The translations under genes and the position numbers were made by a program. DNA of 64,000 nucleotides from NCBI RefSeq assembly GCF_010119245.1, contig NZ_WNKG01000003.1, positions 248,001 through 312,000 of the forward strand. Direction: 5' to 3'. This DNA is from Cyclobacterium salsum (lineage in GTDB: Bacteria; Bacteroidota; Bacteroidia; Cytophagales; Cyclobacteriaceae). Below, piece by piece: positions 41,478-50,754 of the stretch (the first letter of the stretch is position 1; every line of letters begins with the position of its first letter). The notes below the pieces were generated by a model, which was not told the DNA's origin, searched no databases, and saw only the letters and a list, made by a program, of their open reading frames with translations.

Positions 41478-44400
41478 TTACACCCCAGCCGACACCTTGG
41501 ACAAAAGTTCCTCCTCCAGTATCCCCTTCACTTCAGGTTTGCAGCTCCCACAGCCCAGGCCCGCACCGGTTTGTTGACAGAGTTGGCGGAATTCACAGCA
41601 TCCTGATCGGATGGCTTTGGTAAGATTCCCTTTACCGACGTTTCCGCAGGTACAAACCAGTTCTCCGATCAATTCTTCTGCGGAAGCTTTGCCTCTAAGT
41701 AATTCCTGTCGCTTGCTGGAGAGTTCGGTCCGTTCCTCAATGAGGGTTTTAAATTCGGCAAACTCTGACTTGTCTCCCATTAGAATGGCTCCCACCAATC
41801 GGTCCTGGTAAACGATGCATTTTTTATAGTAGGTCTGGGCGGTGTCGATCAGTAAAATCTCCTCGTATCCCTCTGCATTCGCAGGCACTTCCGGAAGGCC
41901 TATGGAGCAGAGGTCCAGGTCCGCAAATTTCAATATATTCATCGGTACATTCCCTTGGTAAAGGCTGAGCAAATCGCCGGCAATAAACCGGGCGGCGCAA
42001 TCTGCCTGATTTTCGGCTGCAGCCGTGATCCCATTGAGTTTTCCCTGGAATTCGGCGATTTCACCCATTGCAAAAATGTCCAGGTCACTCGTCTGAAGGT
42101 AGTTGTTGACCTTGATTCCCAGGCCACAGGTCAAACCGGCAGATTTGCCCAATTCGATGTTGGGACGGGTGCCGATAGCGTAAACGACCGCATTGCAAGG
42201 GATGGTTTGACCACTTTTTAAACTGGCAATAATGTGTTTTTCCTCTCCGAAGGATTGCAGATGGGCCAATTGATTATTCATAAATAGCTGAACCCCCATG
42301 TCCTCTAGCCGGTCGCGCAGCAGGGAGCTGGCCATCGGATCCAGTTGCCTTTCCATCAAACGGGAGCCTAGCTGAACAATGGTGACCTTCAGGTCGATTT
42401 CCCGCAGAGCGGCGGCCAGCTCCAGCCCCAGCAATCCTCCCCCGACGATCAACACATGTCCCTTCTTTTCGAGATATTGTTTCAAATCATCTGCATTTTC
42501 CCGGTTTCTCATGGTAAATACGCCGGGCAAATGCATGGGCGCATCTCCGGGAACAAAGGCTCTACTTCCCGTGGCGAGAATAAGGGTGTTATAATAGTGC
42601 ACCCGACCCTTTTCATCGGTTACCGTTTTGTTGGAGCGGTCGATCGATTCGATGCCATTTTCCACATGCAGACTGACGTTCAAATTGTCCAAATCGGAAT
42701 CTGACTTGAACTTTAGTAAGTCCTCCCAGACCTTATGCTGGTTTACATAATCCGGAAGCAAGACCCGGTTGTAAAAGGGGTGTTTTTCTTTAGAGAAGAC
42801 ATGTATTTCATCCTCCTGATTACATTCCCGGTAAGAATTAATAAACCGGTAGGCAGCCGCACCCGCCCCTACAATCACGATTTTTTGCTTCGGCTTTTGA
42901 TAGAGGCTTACCTGTACGACCGAATATTTGAAATCCGGTTGTTTGGAAACCGGGTCAAGGGCATTACCTGTGAGGTTATTGGCTCGGGCAAAGTCATTCT
43001 GTAAGATTTTTCCCCAATGCATGGGCAGGAAAACCACGCCTTTTTTAATGGTATCAGTGATCCTGGCGTACACCCGTACTTCTCCCCTGACTCCTATAAC
43101 CTGTACGGTACTCCCCTCGGTTATTCCCCGTTCCATGGCATCTTCCGGATTGATTTCCAAAAAGGGCCTGGGAAGGTGTTTCTTAAGCTTGTTCACTTTC
43201 CCGGTGCGGGTCATGGTATGCCATTGATCCCGTATCCGCCCGGTCGTCAGAATAAGCGGAAATTCAACCGAGGGTATTTCATAATCGTTTTTTGGGCCGG
43301 AAAGTTGAATTTGCGCGCGACCGTTTGGGGTAGGAAACTTCCTGTCCGTAAAAAGACGTTTGGTTCCTCCCTGAGTCTTGCTCCGAAACGGCCACTGTAC
43401 CGAACCTTGATTTTTTAAATAATCATAATCCAAACCGGAAATATCGATGTTTGAGCCTTTGGTCATTCGACAATATTCCGAATACACTTCTTCCATATGG
43501 CCGAAGTCGAATCCCGAGAACCCCATTTTTCGGGCAAAGCGAATGAGTATTTCGGCATCCGGAAGGGCCTCTCCTGGGGCATCCGTGAATTTGCTAAGGT
43601 GGCTGATACGCCGTTCCGAATTGGTCATCGTCCCTTCTTTTTCCCCCCAGCCCGCCGCTGGCAAAACCAGATCGGCATAGGGAATGGCTTCGGATTTGCT
43701 GGAAATGTCCTGTACCACCACAAACCTGGCTTTTTTCAGTGCGGCCTCTACCTTTCGGGCATCCGGCATGCTCACCATCGGATTGGTGCAGATGATCCAT
43801 AGGGCTTTTATGGAGCCATCTTCAATCCCTTCAAATACCTGGGTAGCCGTTTTTCCAGGTGTTGCTGAAAGGTTATCCACCCCCCAGAAATGAGCCACTT
43901 CCTCCCGGTGTTCGGGTAGGGCGAGATTGCGATGACAGGCAAGTAAGGTAGCCATGCCTCCGACTTCACGTCCTCCCATGGCATTGGGTTGTCCGGTCAG
44001 GCTAAATGGACCGGAACCAGGTTTGCCTATGTGTCCGGTTATCAGGTTCAGGTCAATGAGGGCCAGGTTTTTATTCACCCCGTCGGCACTTTGATTGAGG
44101 CCCATGGTCCAGAGGGAAAGAAAGCCCCTGGCGTTACCAATGTGGCAAGCAGTGGATTTGATTTCCGCTTCAGTGATCCCGCAAATGCTGGCCGCTTCTC
44201 TAAGGGGCGTTTTCATCACCATTGCCTTATAGGCTTCAAACCCGTCCGTATGATTGGAAATGAATTCCAAATCCACGTCGCCCTGCTCAATCAGACACCT
44301 TCCCAGGGCATGAAACAGCACCTCATCCGTCCCGGGGTTTAGTTGCAGGTGCACGTCGGCAATGGCGCAACTTTGGGTAACCCGGGGATCCATAACAATA

Positions 44401-44999
44401 ATTTTTACATGGGGATTTTCTTCCTTATGTTTTTCGATTCTTCTCCAAAGAATGGGATGGCACCAGGCCGGGTTGGCCCCTGCCACTAAAAAGCAGTCTG
44501 CGAGTTCGATGTCCTCGTAGGCTATGGGCACGCTGTCTTCACCCAGCGTTTTGATGTAGCCCATCACGGCCGAACTCATGCACAGTCGGGAGTTGGTATC
44601 TACATTGTTGGTCTTCAGGTATCCTTTGGTCAGCTTATTGACCAGGTAATATTCTTCTGTCAGGCATTGGCCGGAAACATAGAAGGCAACCGAATCCGGT
44701 CCGTTTTTTTCAATAATAGCCGAAAATACCGCTGCAGCTCGTTCCAGGGCTGTATCCCAATCTACCTTTTCCAAGGGGTGGGATTTGCCCCAGCGCATTT
44801 GAGGGTGAAGTAGCCGGTCCGATTGGTCTTCCACCACGTAATGAAGGTTCATGCCTTTGGAGCACAGCATCCCCTTATTTACCGGATTGTCAGGATCTCC
44901 CTGTAAGGTAATTTTTCCTTTCGTATCTTTTTCAGCAAGGATGCCACATCCTACCCCACAATAAGAGCAAGTGCTCTTGTAACGTTCTGCCTTTACCAT
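41478..44999 (-). CDS. Assimilatory nitrate reductase fused to a NirB-like flavoprotein and BFD domain
   Basis: 1173 residues. N-terminal molybdopterin oxidoreductase: 4Fe-4S ligands in CSYCGVGCG (Cys11, 14, 18) and GMLCSKG (Cys46), NSRLCMSSAVMG, then GPFSLTGQPNAMGGREVGG typical of NasA/NasC. Molydopterin-binding C-terminal domain ends near 690. From about 706 an FAD/NAD half like NirB's: IVIVGAGAAAYRF, LATGSRAFVPG, VLIVGGGLLGLELAAAL, FAMGEIAEF. A BFD-type [2Fe-2S] end: VCTCGNVGKGNL near 1115 with GAGLGCGSCKPEV. It thus combines NasC and NasB functions in one chain, so NAD(P)H could drive nitrate to nitrite without a separate reductase. Transporter gene ends 26 bp upstream. Confidence 0.93.
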   Translation of the reverse strand: MVKAERYKSTCSYCGVGCGILAEKDTKGKITLQGDPDNPVNKGMLCSKGMNLHYVVEDQSDRLLHPQMRWGKSHPLEKVDWDTALERAAAVFSAIIEKNGPDSVAFYVSGQCLTEEYYLVNKLTKGYLKTNNVDTNSRLCMSSAVMGYIKTLGEDSVPIAYEDIELADCFLVAGANPAWCHPILWRRIEKHKEENPHVKIIVMDPRVTQSCAIADVHLQLNPGTDEVLFHALGRCLIEQGDVDLEFISNHTDGFEAYKAMVMKTPLREAASICGITEAEIKSTACHIGNARGFLSLWTMGLNQSADGVNKNLALIDLNLITGHIGKPGSGPFSLTGQPNAMGGREVGGMATLLACHRNLALPEHREEVAHFWGVDNLSATPGKTATQVFEGIEDGSIKALWIICTNPMVSMPDARKVEAALKKARFVVVQDISSKSEAIPYADLVLPAAGWGEKEGTMTNSERRISHLSKFTDAPGEALPDAEILIRFARKMGFSGFDFGHMEEVYSEYCRMTKGSNIDISGLDYDYLKNQGSVQWPFRSKTQGGTKRLFTDRKFPTPNGRAQIQLSGPKNDYEIPSVEFPLILTTGRIRDQWHTMTRTGKVNKLKKHLPRPFLEINPEDAMERGITEGSTVQVIGVRGEVRVYARITDTIKKGVVFLPMHWGKILQNDFARANNLTGNALDPVSKQPDFKYSVVQVSLYQKPKQKIVIVGAGAAAYRFINSYRECNQEDEIHVFSKEKHPFYNRVLLPDYVNQHKVWEDLLKFKSDSDLDNLNVSLHVENGIESIDRSNKTVTDEKGRVHYYNTLILATGSRAFVPGDAPMHLPGVFTMRNRENADDLKQYLEKKGHVLIVGGGLLGLELAAALREIDLKVTIVQLGSRLMERQLDPMASSLLRDRLEDMGVQLFMNNQLAHLQSFGEEKHIIASLKSGQTIPCNAVVYAIGTRPNIELGKSAGLTCGLGIKVNNYLQTSDLDIFAMGEIAEFQGKLNGITAAAENQADCAARFIAGDLLSLYQGNVPMNILKFADLDLCSIGLPEVPANAEGYEEILLIDTAQTYYKKCIVYQDRLVGAILMGDKSEFAEFKTLIEERTELSSKRQELLRGKASAEELIGELVCTCGNVGKGNLTKAIRSGCCEFRQLCQQTGAGLGCGSCKPEVKGILEEELLSKVSAGV

Positions 45000-45025
45000 A
45001 TCCTTTGTGAATTCAAATGAGAAAT

Positions 45026-46384
45026 TTAACTATTGACCATTTCCGGCTGAAGGATAGCCTCTTGGGTCAATGATTCTTCCAGTTCCTCTTGGGCCACTTT
45101 TTCATCATACCTGGAAAAGCGGATTAACAAAGAGGAAATGCTGATAACAGAGACGGTAATTCCCAGAAAGAACAAGGCATCCGCATAGCTAAGGCCTTCT
45201 ACTTTTAAAAGGAATCCAGCCAAAACGGCTCCCACATTTCCGCCTGCTCCCACGATACCTGAAATCATCCCGATGGCTTTTTTATTCACAAAGGGTACCA
45301 CAGAGAAAGTAGCTCCTTCTGCCATTTGCACAAAGAGACTAAAAAGAATCATGGTACCGATGGCTAATGGCAGCAGGGTCATTTGAGAGAACAGCATCAG
45401 GGCAATCCCTTCGATGAGTACCACTGCTCCCAAAAAGCTAACCCTTCCTTTCAGCCCCCATTTGAGTCCTGCTTTGTCTCCGAAAAAGCCTCCAAGAGAC
45501 CGGGCAAACAAGTTCATCAGTCCGAACAGACCTGCTATTAGGCCGGCTGTCTTTAGGTCCAACTGGAAATTATCATGGTAATAGATAGCTGCAATATTAT
45601 TAATGGTAAGTTCTATACCGAAACAGGCAGCGTAAATCAGAAACAAGGCCCATACCCGGCGGTCGGACAAGGCTGCTTTCAGTGCCCCTTTGCCATCGGC
45701 TTTTTTCTTTCGTTTGTACTCCAGATCTTTTTTGTTGAGGTCTTTGATATTTCCTTCCGGAAAATCCGTGGTCCATTTGTAGTAGGCAATGGCAGTGAGC
45801 AGCATGGCAATCCCAGGTACCATCATGGCGTATCGCCAGGCATTGGAATCCAGAAACCCAAGAGAAACAAACAGCGCAAAAATGGCTGGCATGACCATTT
45901 GCGTGACACCGCCACCCATATTGCCCCAACCGGCCGAAGTAGCATTGGCGGTGCCCACCACATTGGGAGCAAACATCACCGAGGTGTGGTATTGGGTGAT
46001 CACAAAGGATGCGCCGATCACTCCGATCGCCAACCTGAATAAAAGAAAACTTTCGTAACTATCGCTAAGGCCGATGAGAATGACGGGTACAGCTCCCAGG
46101 GCAAGCAGGTAGGTATACGTAATTCGCGGACCAATACGATCTACCAACCAGCCAATAAATAACCTTGCCAGCACCGTTACCGATACCGAGGCAATAATAA
46201 TATTGCCAATTTGTGACTTGGTTAGATCTAATTCTTCCCGTACGATGGCCATCAAGGGCGCTATTCCAAACCACCCGAAAAAACAAAGAAAGAAGGCAAA
46301 CCAGGAAAGGTGAAATGCACGCATCTGCGGGGATTTGAAATCCAACAGGTTAATGGCGGTGGCTTTTTTGGCTGAAAATTTCAT
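45026..46384 (-). CDS. MFS nitrate/nitrite transporter (NarK/NasA type)
   Basis: 452 residues, about 12 membrane helices. SAGWGNMGGGVTQMVMPAIF near residues 149-168 and VGAGGNVGAVLAGFLLK near 370-388 are the two nitrate signature regions of the nitrate/nitrite porter family. The N-terminus lacks a fused second NarK unit. First gene of the minus strand series transporter - nitrate reductase - rubredoxin protein - small protein. Nitrate import is inferred from family and context; nitrite efflux is also possible for members of this family. Its upstream region has several TACGTA motifs. Confidence 0.93.
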   Translation of the reverse strand: MKFSAKKATAINLLDFKSPQMRAFHLSWFAFFLCFFGWFGIAPLMAIVREELDLTKSQIGNIIIASVSVTVLARLFIGWLVDRIGPRITYTYLLALGAVPVILIGLSDSYESFLLFRLAIGVIGASFVITQYHTSVMFAPNVVGTANATSAGWGNMGGGVTQMVMPAIFALFVSLGFLDSNAWRYAMMVPGIAMLLTAIAYYKWTTDFPEGNIKDLNKKDLEYKRKKKADGKGALKAALSDRRVWALFLIYAACFGIELTINNIAAIYYHDNFQLDLKTAGLIAGLFGLMNLFARSLGGFFGDKAGLKWGLKGRVSFLGAVVLIEGIALMLFSQMTLLPLAIGTMILFSLFVQMAEGATFSVVPFVNKKAIGMISGIVGAGGNVGAVLAGFLLKVEGLSYADALFFLGITVSVISISSLLIRFSRYDEKVAQEELEESLTQEAILQPEMVNS

Positions 46385-46448
46385 TGATTATCTCGTTTAA
46401 TATGCGAAAATAGGTTCGGTATCGATCAGGCTTATTGAAGGCTATTAT

Positions 46449-46462
46449 TACGTATATATACG
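46449..46462 (-). promoter_or_regulatory. TACGTA-containing palindrome upstream of the transporter gene
   Basis: CGTATATATACG (46451-46462) is a perfect 12-bp palindrome preceded by TA, forming TACGTA at 46449-46454. It lies 65-78 bp before the transporter start. A near-consensus -7 box, TATTTTCG on the minus strand (46412-46405), lies between them. Placement suits an activator site. Confidence 0.45.
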
Positions 46463-46532
46463 GGTGACTATCCCAATCCTCTGATAAAGCGAATTCCTCA
46501 ATGTTTATTTCGGGTTCCTGTTTTTTGCTCAT

Positions 46533-46917
46533 GAACCACTATAAAACCACGAATTTCATTCGTTATCCCCTATCAGTGAGCTTTGTTTTTTCTGATTGCT
46601 AATATACGGGATGTTTTATTAAATAAGTAAAAATACGTAAAAAAAATTACGTAAAATTTGAAATTTACGTAGTGATTAAGGAAGAAGGGGCATTTTGTAG
46701 GCTTCCCGGTTTTGAAAATAATCCAGCATGTATAAAATTGCCTCTAATTTTGGATGGTTTTTCTTATCTTTCCAAAAATGAGTGCTGTTGGCTTTAAACG
46801 GCAAGTATAGGATTGATTAGGGACATTATGCTCTTGGTTTTTCAGAACAGATTTGTTGATTGAAAACAATAATGATACCCCCTTAAAGATGAAATCGAAT
46901 TTTAAGTGTAGGTCTAT
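46533..46917. other. Non-coding region between the transporter and the DUF6503-like gene, with a TACGTA array
   Basis: 385 bp without a credible gene. At 46622-46672 are TAAGTA (46624), and three TACGTA hexamers (46634, 46648, 46666) in about 50 bp of A-rich DNA. The first two sites are 10 bp apart and the others 14 and 18. The array could serve the transporter operon (240 bp downstream on the minus strand) or a missed small RNA. I see no good terminator or start codon in it. Confidence 0.45.
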
Positions 46918-47679
46918 ATGAGAAAGTTTTCGGTAGTTTTATTAAAAAACATGGGTTGCGCCTTGATTTTCCTGAGCGCATCCGTTGCTTGTTCGCTAGA
47001 GAGTGAAGCTGATAAAATCATTGATCAATCCATCGCAACCCATGGAGGCGAACGCTTTCAATCGGCCGAAATAAGCTTTGATTTCCGGGACAGGCAGTAT
47101 GAAATATTCAAATCTCCGGAACGGTTTCGATATGTAAGGGCTTTTTCCGGCGAGGCTGGTCGGATAGTAGATGTACTTGACAACGAAGGATTTACCCGTA
47201 AAATAGACGGGGAGGAGGTGGATTTGCCCGATAAAGACAAAGATGCTTATGCTAATTCTGTAAATTCAGTGGCTTATTTTGCTTTTTTACCCTACGGTCT
47301 CAATGATCCGGCAGTGATCAAAACCCATCTGGGAGAAATCCAGCTAGATGGAAAAACGTACGAACTTATTAAAGTAACTTTTGAAAAAGAAGGGGGAGGG
47401 GAAGATTACGACGACGAATTCCTGTATTGGATCAATAAGGAAAATTTCCGGATGGATTTTATGGCCTATACCTACCACACCGATGGAGGAGGGGTCCGGT
47501 TTCGGAAGGCTAAAAATCAGCGAGAGGTTTCCGGAATTCTTTTTCAGGACTATGATAATTATAAGCCAGAAGATGAAACAGTATCCGTGGAGGAAATGCA
47601 ACCGCTGTACGAGGAGGGAAAGCTGGAACTGCTGTCCGAAATACTTTTAGAAAATATTCAAGTGGAATTGATTCAATAA
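46918..47679 (+). CDS. DUF6503-like lipoprotein
   Basis: 253 residues. Signal peptide with lipobox ASVACSLE (Cys near 25). HGGERFQSAEISFDFRDRQYE near residues 42-62, NSVAYFAFLPYGLNDPAVI near 117-135 and a C-terminal beta-strand array match a Bacteroidetes lipoprotein family I know as DUF6503. The fold resembles LolA/LolB-type open barrels, which would fit lipid or hydrophobic ligand binding, but no function has been shown. Two further envelope or lipase genes follow with 15-bp and 5-bp gaps, so it is likely the first gene of a three-gene operon. Confidence 0.78.
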   Translation: MRKFSVVLLKNMGCALIFLSASVACSLESEADKIIDQSIATHGGERFQSAEISFDFRDRQYEIFKSPERFRYVRAFSGEAGRIVDVLDNEGFTRKIDGEEVDLPDKDKDAYANSVNSVAYFAFLPYGLNDPAVIKTHLGEIQLDGKTYELIKVTFEKEGGGEDYDDEFLYWINKENFRMDFMAYTYHTDGGGVRFRKAKNQREVSGILFQDYDNYKPEDETVSVEEMQPLYEEGKLELLSEILLENIQVELIQ

Positions 47680-47694
47680 AAAACGGCAGCTACC

Positions 47695-48618
47695 ATGCAT
47701 GAGAAAAGAGGACTGGTCATTTCCGGAGGGGGAAGTAAAGGAGCATTTGGAGGTGGAATAGCCGAATACCTGATCCGCGATTGCGGTTTCAACTATGAAA
47801 TATTTGTGGGAACTTCTACAGGAAGCCTGTTGGTGCCACTCCTATCCATAAACGAAATCGAAAAAATCAAGGCAATCTATACATCGGTTACCCAGGATTG
47901 CATTTTTAGCACCAATCCGTTCGTTATTTCCAAAATTAACGGAGTGTATAAAACCCGCATCAATCATTTTAGTACGATCAAAATGTTTTTGAAGGGCAAG
48001 AAGACTTTTGGCGAAAGCAAAAACCTGTTCAAACTCATCAAAGAAATCATCACTCCTGCAGATTTTGATCGGATGAAAGCCAATACGGCGGAAATTTACA
48101 TCACCGTTTCCAATTTGAGTACGAATAATGTGGAATACAAACGGCTAAAGGATTGCGAGTACCACGATTTTTGTGAGTGGATTTGGGCGTCTTCCAATCT
48201 GGTCCCCTTTATGAGTTTGATGGAGAAGGATGGCTATGAGTACGCAGATGGGGGGTTTGCAGACTTGGTTCCGATTTCCGAAGCCATTTACAAAGGGGCA
48301 ACCGAAATAGATGTGATCGTATTGAAGGCAAGGGCAGGGAGGGAGATGAAGCGACCGGTACGTAATGCCTTGGAACTAACGACAAGGGCCTTTGATTTTA
48401 TGTTGGACCAGATTTCCAGCGATGACATTAAGATCGGCGAATTGCTTGGAAAAAGGCGCAGGGTGAACCTCAATTTTTATTACCCACCGGCAGTATTAAC
48501 GGAAAATTCACTTATTTTTGATCCTTACCAAATGAAAAAATGGTGGCGGCAGGGAAAGCGATTTGCGAAGGAGCAAAATCCGGTTTGTAAGTGTATCGAA
48601 ATAGGAGTTGACAAATAA
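47695..48618 (+). CDS. Patatin-like phospholipase family protein
   Basis: 307 residues, no signal peptide. GLVISGGGSKGAFGGGIAEYL (oxyanion hole GGGSKG at 11-16), GTSTGS (nucleophile elbow, Ser41), and YADGGFADLVPI with the catalytic Asp near residue 184 (DGG). All three elements of the patatin dyad are kept. It should hydrolyse acyl chains of membrane lipids. Between a lipoprotein and an SGNH hydrolase gene on the same strand (15 bp and 5 bp gaps), suggesting a shared role in lipid or cell-wall turnover. Confidence 0.9.
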   Translation: MHEKRGLVISGGGSKGAFGGGIAEYLIRDCGFNYEIFVGTSTGSLLVPLLSINEIEKIKAIYTSVTQDCIFSTNPFVISKINGVYKTRINHFSTIKMFLKGKKTFGESKNLFKLIKEIITPADFDRMKANTAEIYITVSNLSTNNVEYKRLKDCEYHDFCEWIWASSNLVPFMSLMEKDGYEYADGGFADLVPISEAIYKGATEIDVIVLKARAGREMKRPVRNALELTTRAFDFMLDQISSDDIKIGELLGKRRRVNLNFYYPPAVLTENSLIFDPYQMKKWWRQGKRFAKEQNPVCKCIEIGVDK

Positions 48619-48623
48619 ATCAT

Positions 48624-49319
48624 ATGCGACCTTCTTGGAAAAAATTCATTTATCTTCCGGCTGTTTTTCTCACCATACTGTTGCTAACCGCTATGGACCG
48701 GCAGCCCTTGCCAGGGTTATTTGTCATTGGCGATAGCATTTCCATGCAGTACGGCCCTTTCCTTGAACAATACGTTCAGGGGAAGTGGATCTATGATCGC
48801 AAGAGGGACGATGGATCTAGTTCAGCTAATCTGGATCATCCTGCCGGGGCCAATGGAGGCGACTCGGGTATGGTGTTGACCTACCTTCAGAAAAAGGTAC
48901 AAGATCCATCCTTCCGTCCGGATTTGATGCTGATCAATTGCGGCCTGCACGATATCAAAACCGACGTAAAAACAGGAAAGAAGCAGGTTTCCCTGGACGA
49001 CTATCGCTCCCATCTGGAGCAAATGTATACCCTTTTGCAGGAAAAAGGAATCCGAATGGTCTGGATCCGAACCACCCCGGTAGACGATGAGACCCACAAT
49101 TCAAATCAACAATCCTTTTACCGGTATGCGGCAGATCTGGAAATTTACAATGCGGTGGCGGATGTAGTTTTCGAGTCCAGAGGCGTTCCTGTGATTGATC
49201 TCCATGGTTTTACTGAGAACTTGGGTGCTGATTTGTTTATCGACCACGTTCATTTTGGCGAGGAAACACGCGCCAGGCAAGCCGCTTTTATTGCTGGGTT
49301 TTTGGATTACTATTTTTAG
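48624..49319 (+). CDS. SGNH/GDSL-type hydrolase
   Basis: 231 residues with an N-terminal membrane segment or signal (about 8-24). FVIGDSISMQYG near residues 33-44 is block I with the nucleophile Ser38. LINCGLHDIK near 108-117 is block III with the conserved Gly and Asn (NCG); the block III Asn-X-Asn is NCG here. DHVHFG near 213-218 is block V with the Asp and His of the triad. Probably acts outside the cytoplasm on an acylated or acetylated glycan or lipid. Starts 5 bp after the patatin-like gene. Confidence 0.87.
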   Translation: MRPSWKKFIYLPAVFLTILLLTAMDRQPLPGLFVIGDSISMQYGPFLEQYVQGKWIYDRKRDDGSSSANLDHPAGANGGDSGMVLTYLQKKVQDPSFRPDLMLINCGLHDIKTDVKTGKKQVSLDDYRSHLEQMYTLLQEKGIRMVWIRTTPVDDETHNSNQQSFYRYAADLEIYNAVADVVFESRGVPVIDLHGFTENLGADLFIDHVHFGEETRARQAAFIAGFLDYYF

Positions 49320-49479
49320 TAAGTTCTGGCCCCGGGAATAACCTCTTAGGGATGTTACAGCCCTACTACGATTTCGGGATTTTTTTTGCTCGATCGTCAG
49401 TCAGCGTTTTGTATTCATCAATTTTTAGGACAGGGTTTTATTACAGTTTACCTTTGCCGAAACACAATAACCTATTTTT

Positions 49480-50685
49480 ATGGACCGGCCCATCCCCGAG
49501 AACGAATTTGACAGGCTTTTGCAATTATCTGATTATGACCTGGACCATATCAAACTGGAAGATCATGTGAAAGACCTTGCCAAACTGGCAGCAAAAGTGG
49601 CCGGAACCAATATTTCCCTGGTCAATTTGATTGATGCCTATACACAGTGGACAGTGGCGGGGGAGGGGATTCCTGCCATGCAGATGCCTAGAGAGGATTC
49701 AGTCTGCCAATATACCATCATGGGTGATAAACCTTTTGAAATCAAGGATCTTACCAAAGACGAGCGCTTTAATAAAAAATTGTATGTGACAGATGATCCC
49801 AACCTGAAATATTACTGGGGGGTACCCTTGAAAAGTGAATCGGGTTTAAATCTGGGAGCTTTGTGTGTGGTGGACACGGAATCCAAGTACATCAGCCCGG
49901 AGAAAGTGGCCTTATTGGAGATCATTGCCAATGAGATTGTCAATCGCTTGAAATTGATGAAAACCGTAACCTTTTTACAATCTGAAGTTCAAAATGCCAG
50001 AGAAAAACAAGAGCAGGTAGCCCATGATATCAGAGGACCTATTGGAGGAATCATTGGCCTGGCGCAAATCATCAAAGAAAAAGGGGATAAAAATCAGTTG
50101 GAGGATGTGTTGGAGTTTATTGAGGTAATTCAAAATAGCAGCAAATCTTTATTAGAGTTAGCCGATGAAATACTTTCATCCAAGGAGGACGAAGGGAAAA
50201 AGAAGCCTGCACTAAACCCGGATAGTGAATACAACTTATTGACCTTAAAGGAAAAATTAAAAGACCTTTACGAGGTGCAAGGAGAGCAGAAAAAAGTAGA
50301 ACTAAGCGTAGAGGTGAAAGGTGAAAATCAAGAAAATCCCTTTCCCAAAACGAAACTCCTTCAAATATTGGGAAACCTGATTTCCAACGCCATCAAATTT
50401 ACACCATCGGGAGGTAGCGTAACCGTAAGCTTGGCACTTGCTGAAACCGCTGGCAAAAAGGAATTATTGGTAGAAGTGAAAGACACCGGGGCTGGAATGA
50501 CGGAGGAACAAATCGAAGCTATTCTGAACGGTAAAGGGAATACGACAAAAGGAACCTCCGGGGAAAAAGGATATGGTTTTGGTCTTCCCCTGGTAAAGCA
50601 TCTGATCGATGGTATGGGCGGTACCCTAAAAATTGATTCCCGGCCAGGTGCCTATTCCCGGTTTGAAGTAGCGCTCCCGGTTTAA
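49480..50685 (+). CDS. GAF-domain sensor histidine kinase, soluble
   Basis: 401 residues, no membrane helix. A GAF domain (about 20-165) contains AAKVAGTNISLVNLIDAYTQWTVAG-like core (residues 38-62), SVCQYTIMG near 72, and GVPLKSESGLNLGALCVVD. The kinase core has QVAHDIRGPIGGIIGL with the His near 182, NLISNAIKFTPSGG (N box), VKDTGAGM (G1) and GYGFGLPLVKHLI (G2). Orphan: no regulator is next to it. The conserved Cys in SVCQY could bind a ligand such as a tetrapyrrole or NO in some GAFs, but no evidence here. Confidence 0.88.
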   Translation: MDRPIPENEFDRLLQLSDYDLDHIKLEDHVKDLAKLAAKVAGTNISLVNLIDAYTQWTVAGEGIPAMQMPREDSVCQYTIMGDKPFEIKDLTKDERFNKKLYVTDDPNLKYYWGVPLKSESGLNLGALCVVDTESKYISPEKVALLEIIANEIVNRLKLMKTVTFLQSEVQNAREKQEQVAHDIRGPIGGIIGLAQIIKEKGDKNQLEDVLEFIEVIQNSSKSLLELADEILSSKEDEGKKKPALNPDSEYNLLTLKEKLKDLYEVQGEQKKVELSVEVKGENQENPFPKTKLLQILGNLISNAIKFTPSGGSVTVSLALAETAGKKELLVEVKDTGAGMTEEQIEAILNGKGNTTKGTSGEKGYGFGLPLVKHLIDGMGGTLKIDSRPGAYSRFEVALPV

Positions 50686-50754
50686 TTTTCTGCCTGTTTT
50701 GGTTTGATTTGGAGTCCGAAATCGTTTTTTTTGATAAACCTTTATTTGTTTAGC

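Noticed and set aside
46350-46532. A 60-codon minus strand ORF (starts MSKKQEPEINIEEF) overlapping the transporter start by 35 bp
   Set aside because: It covers the likely promoter and TACGTA palindrome of the transporter and has no recognisable family. Its first 22 residues look plausible, so it is not excluded.
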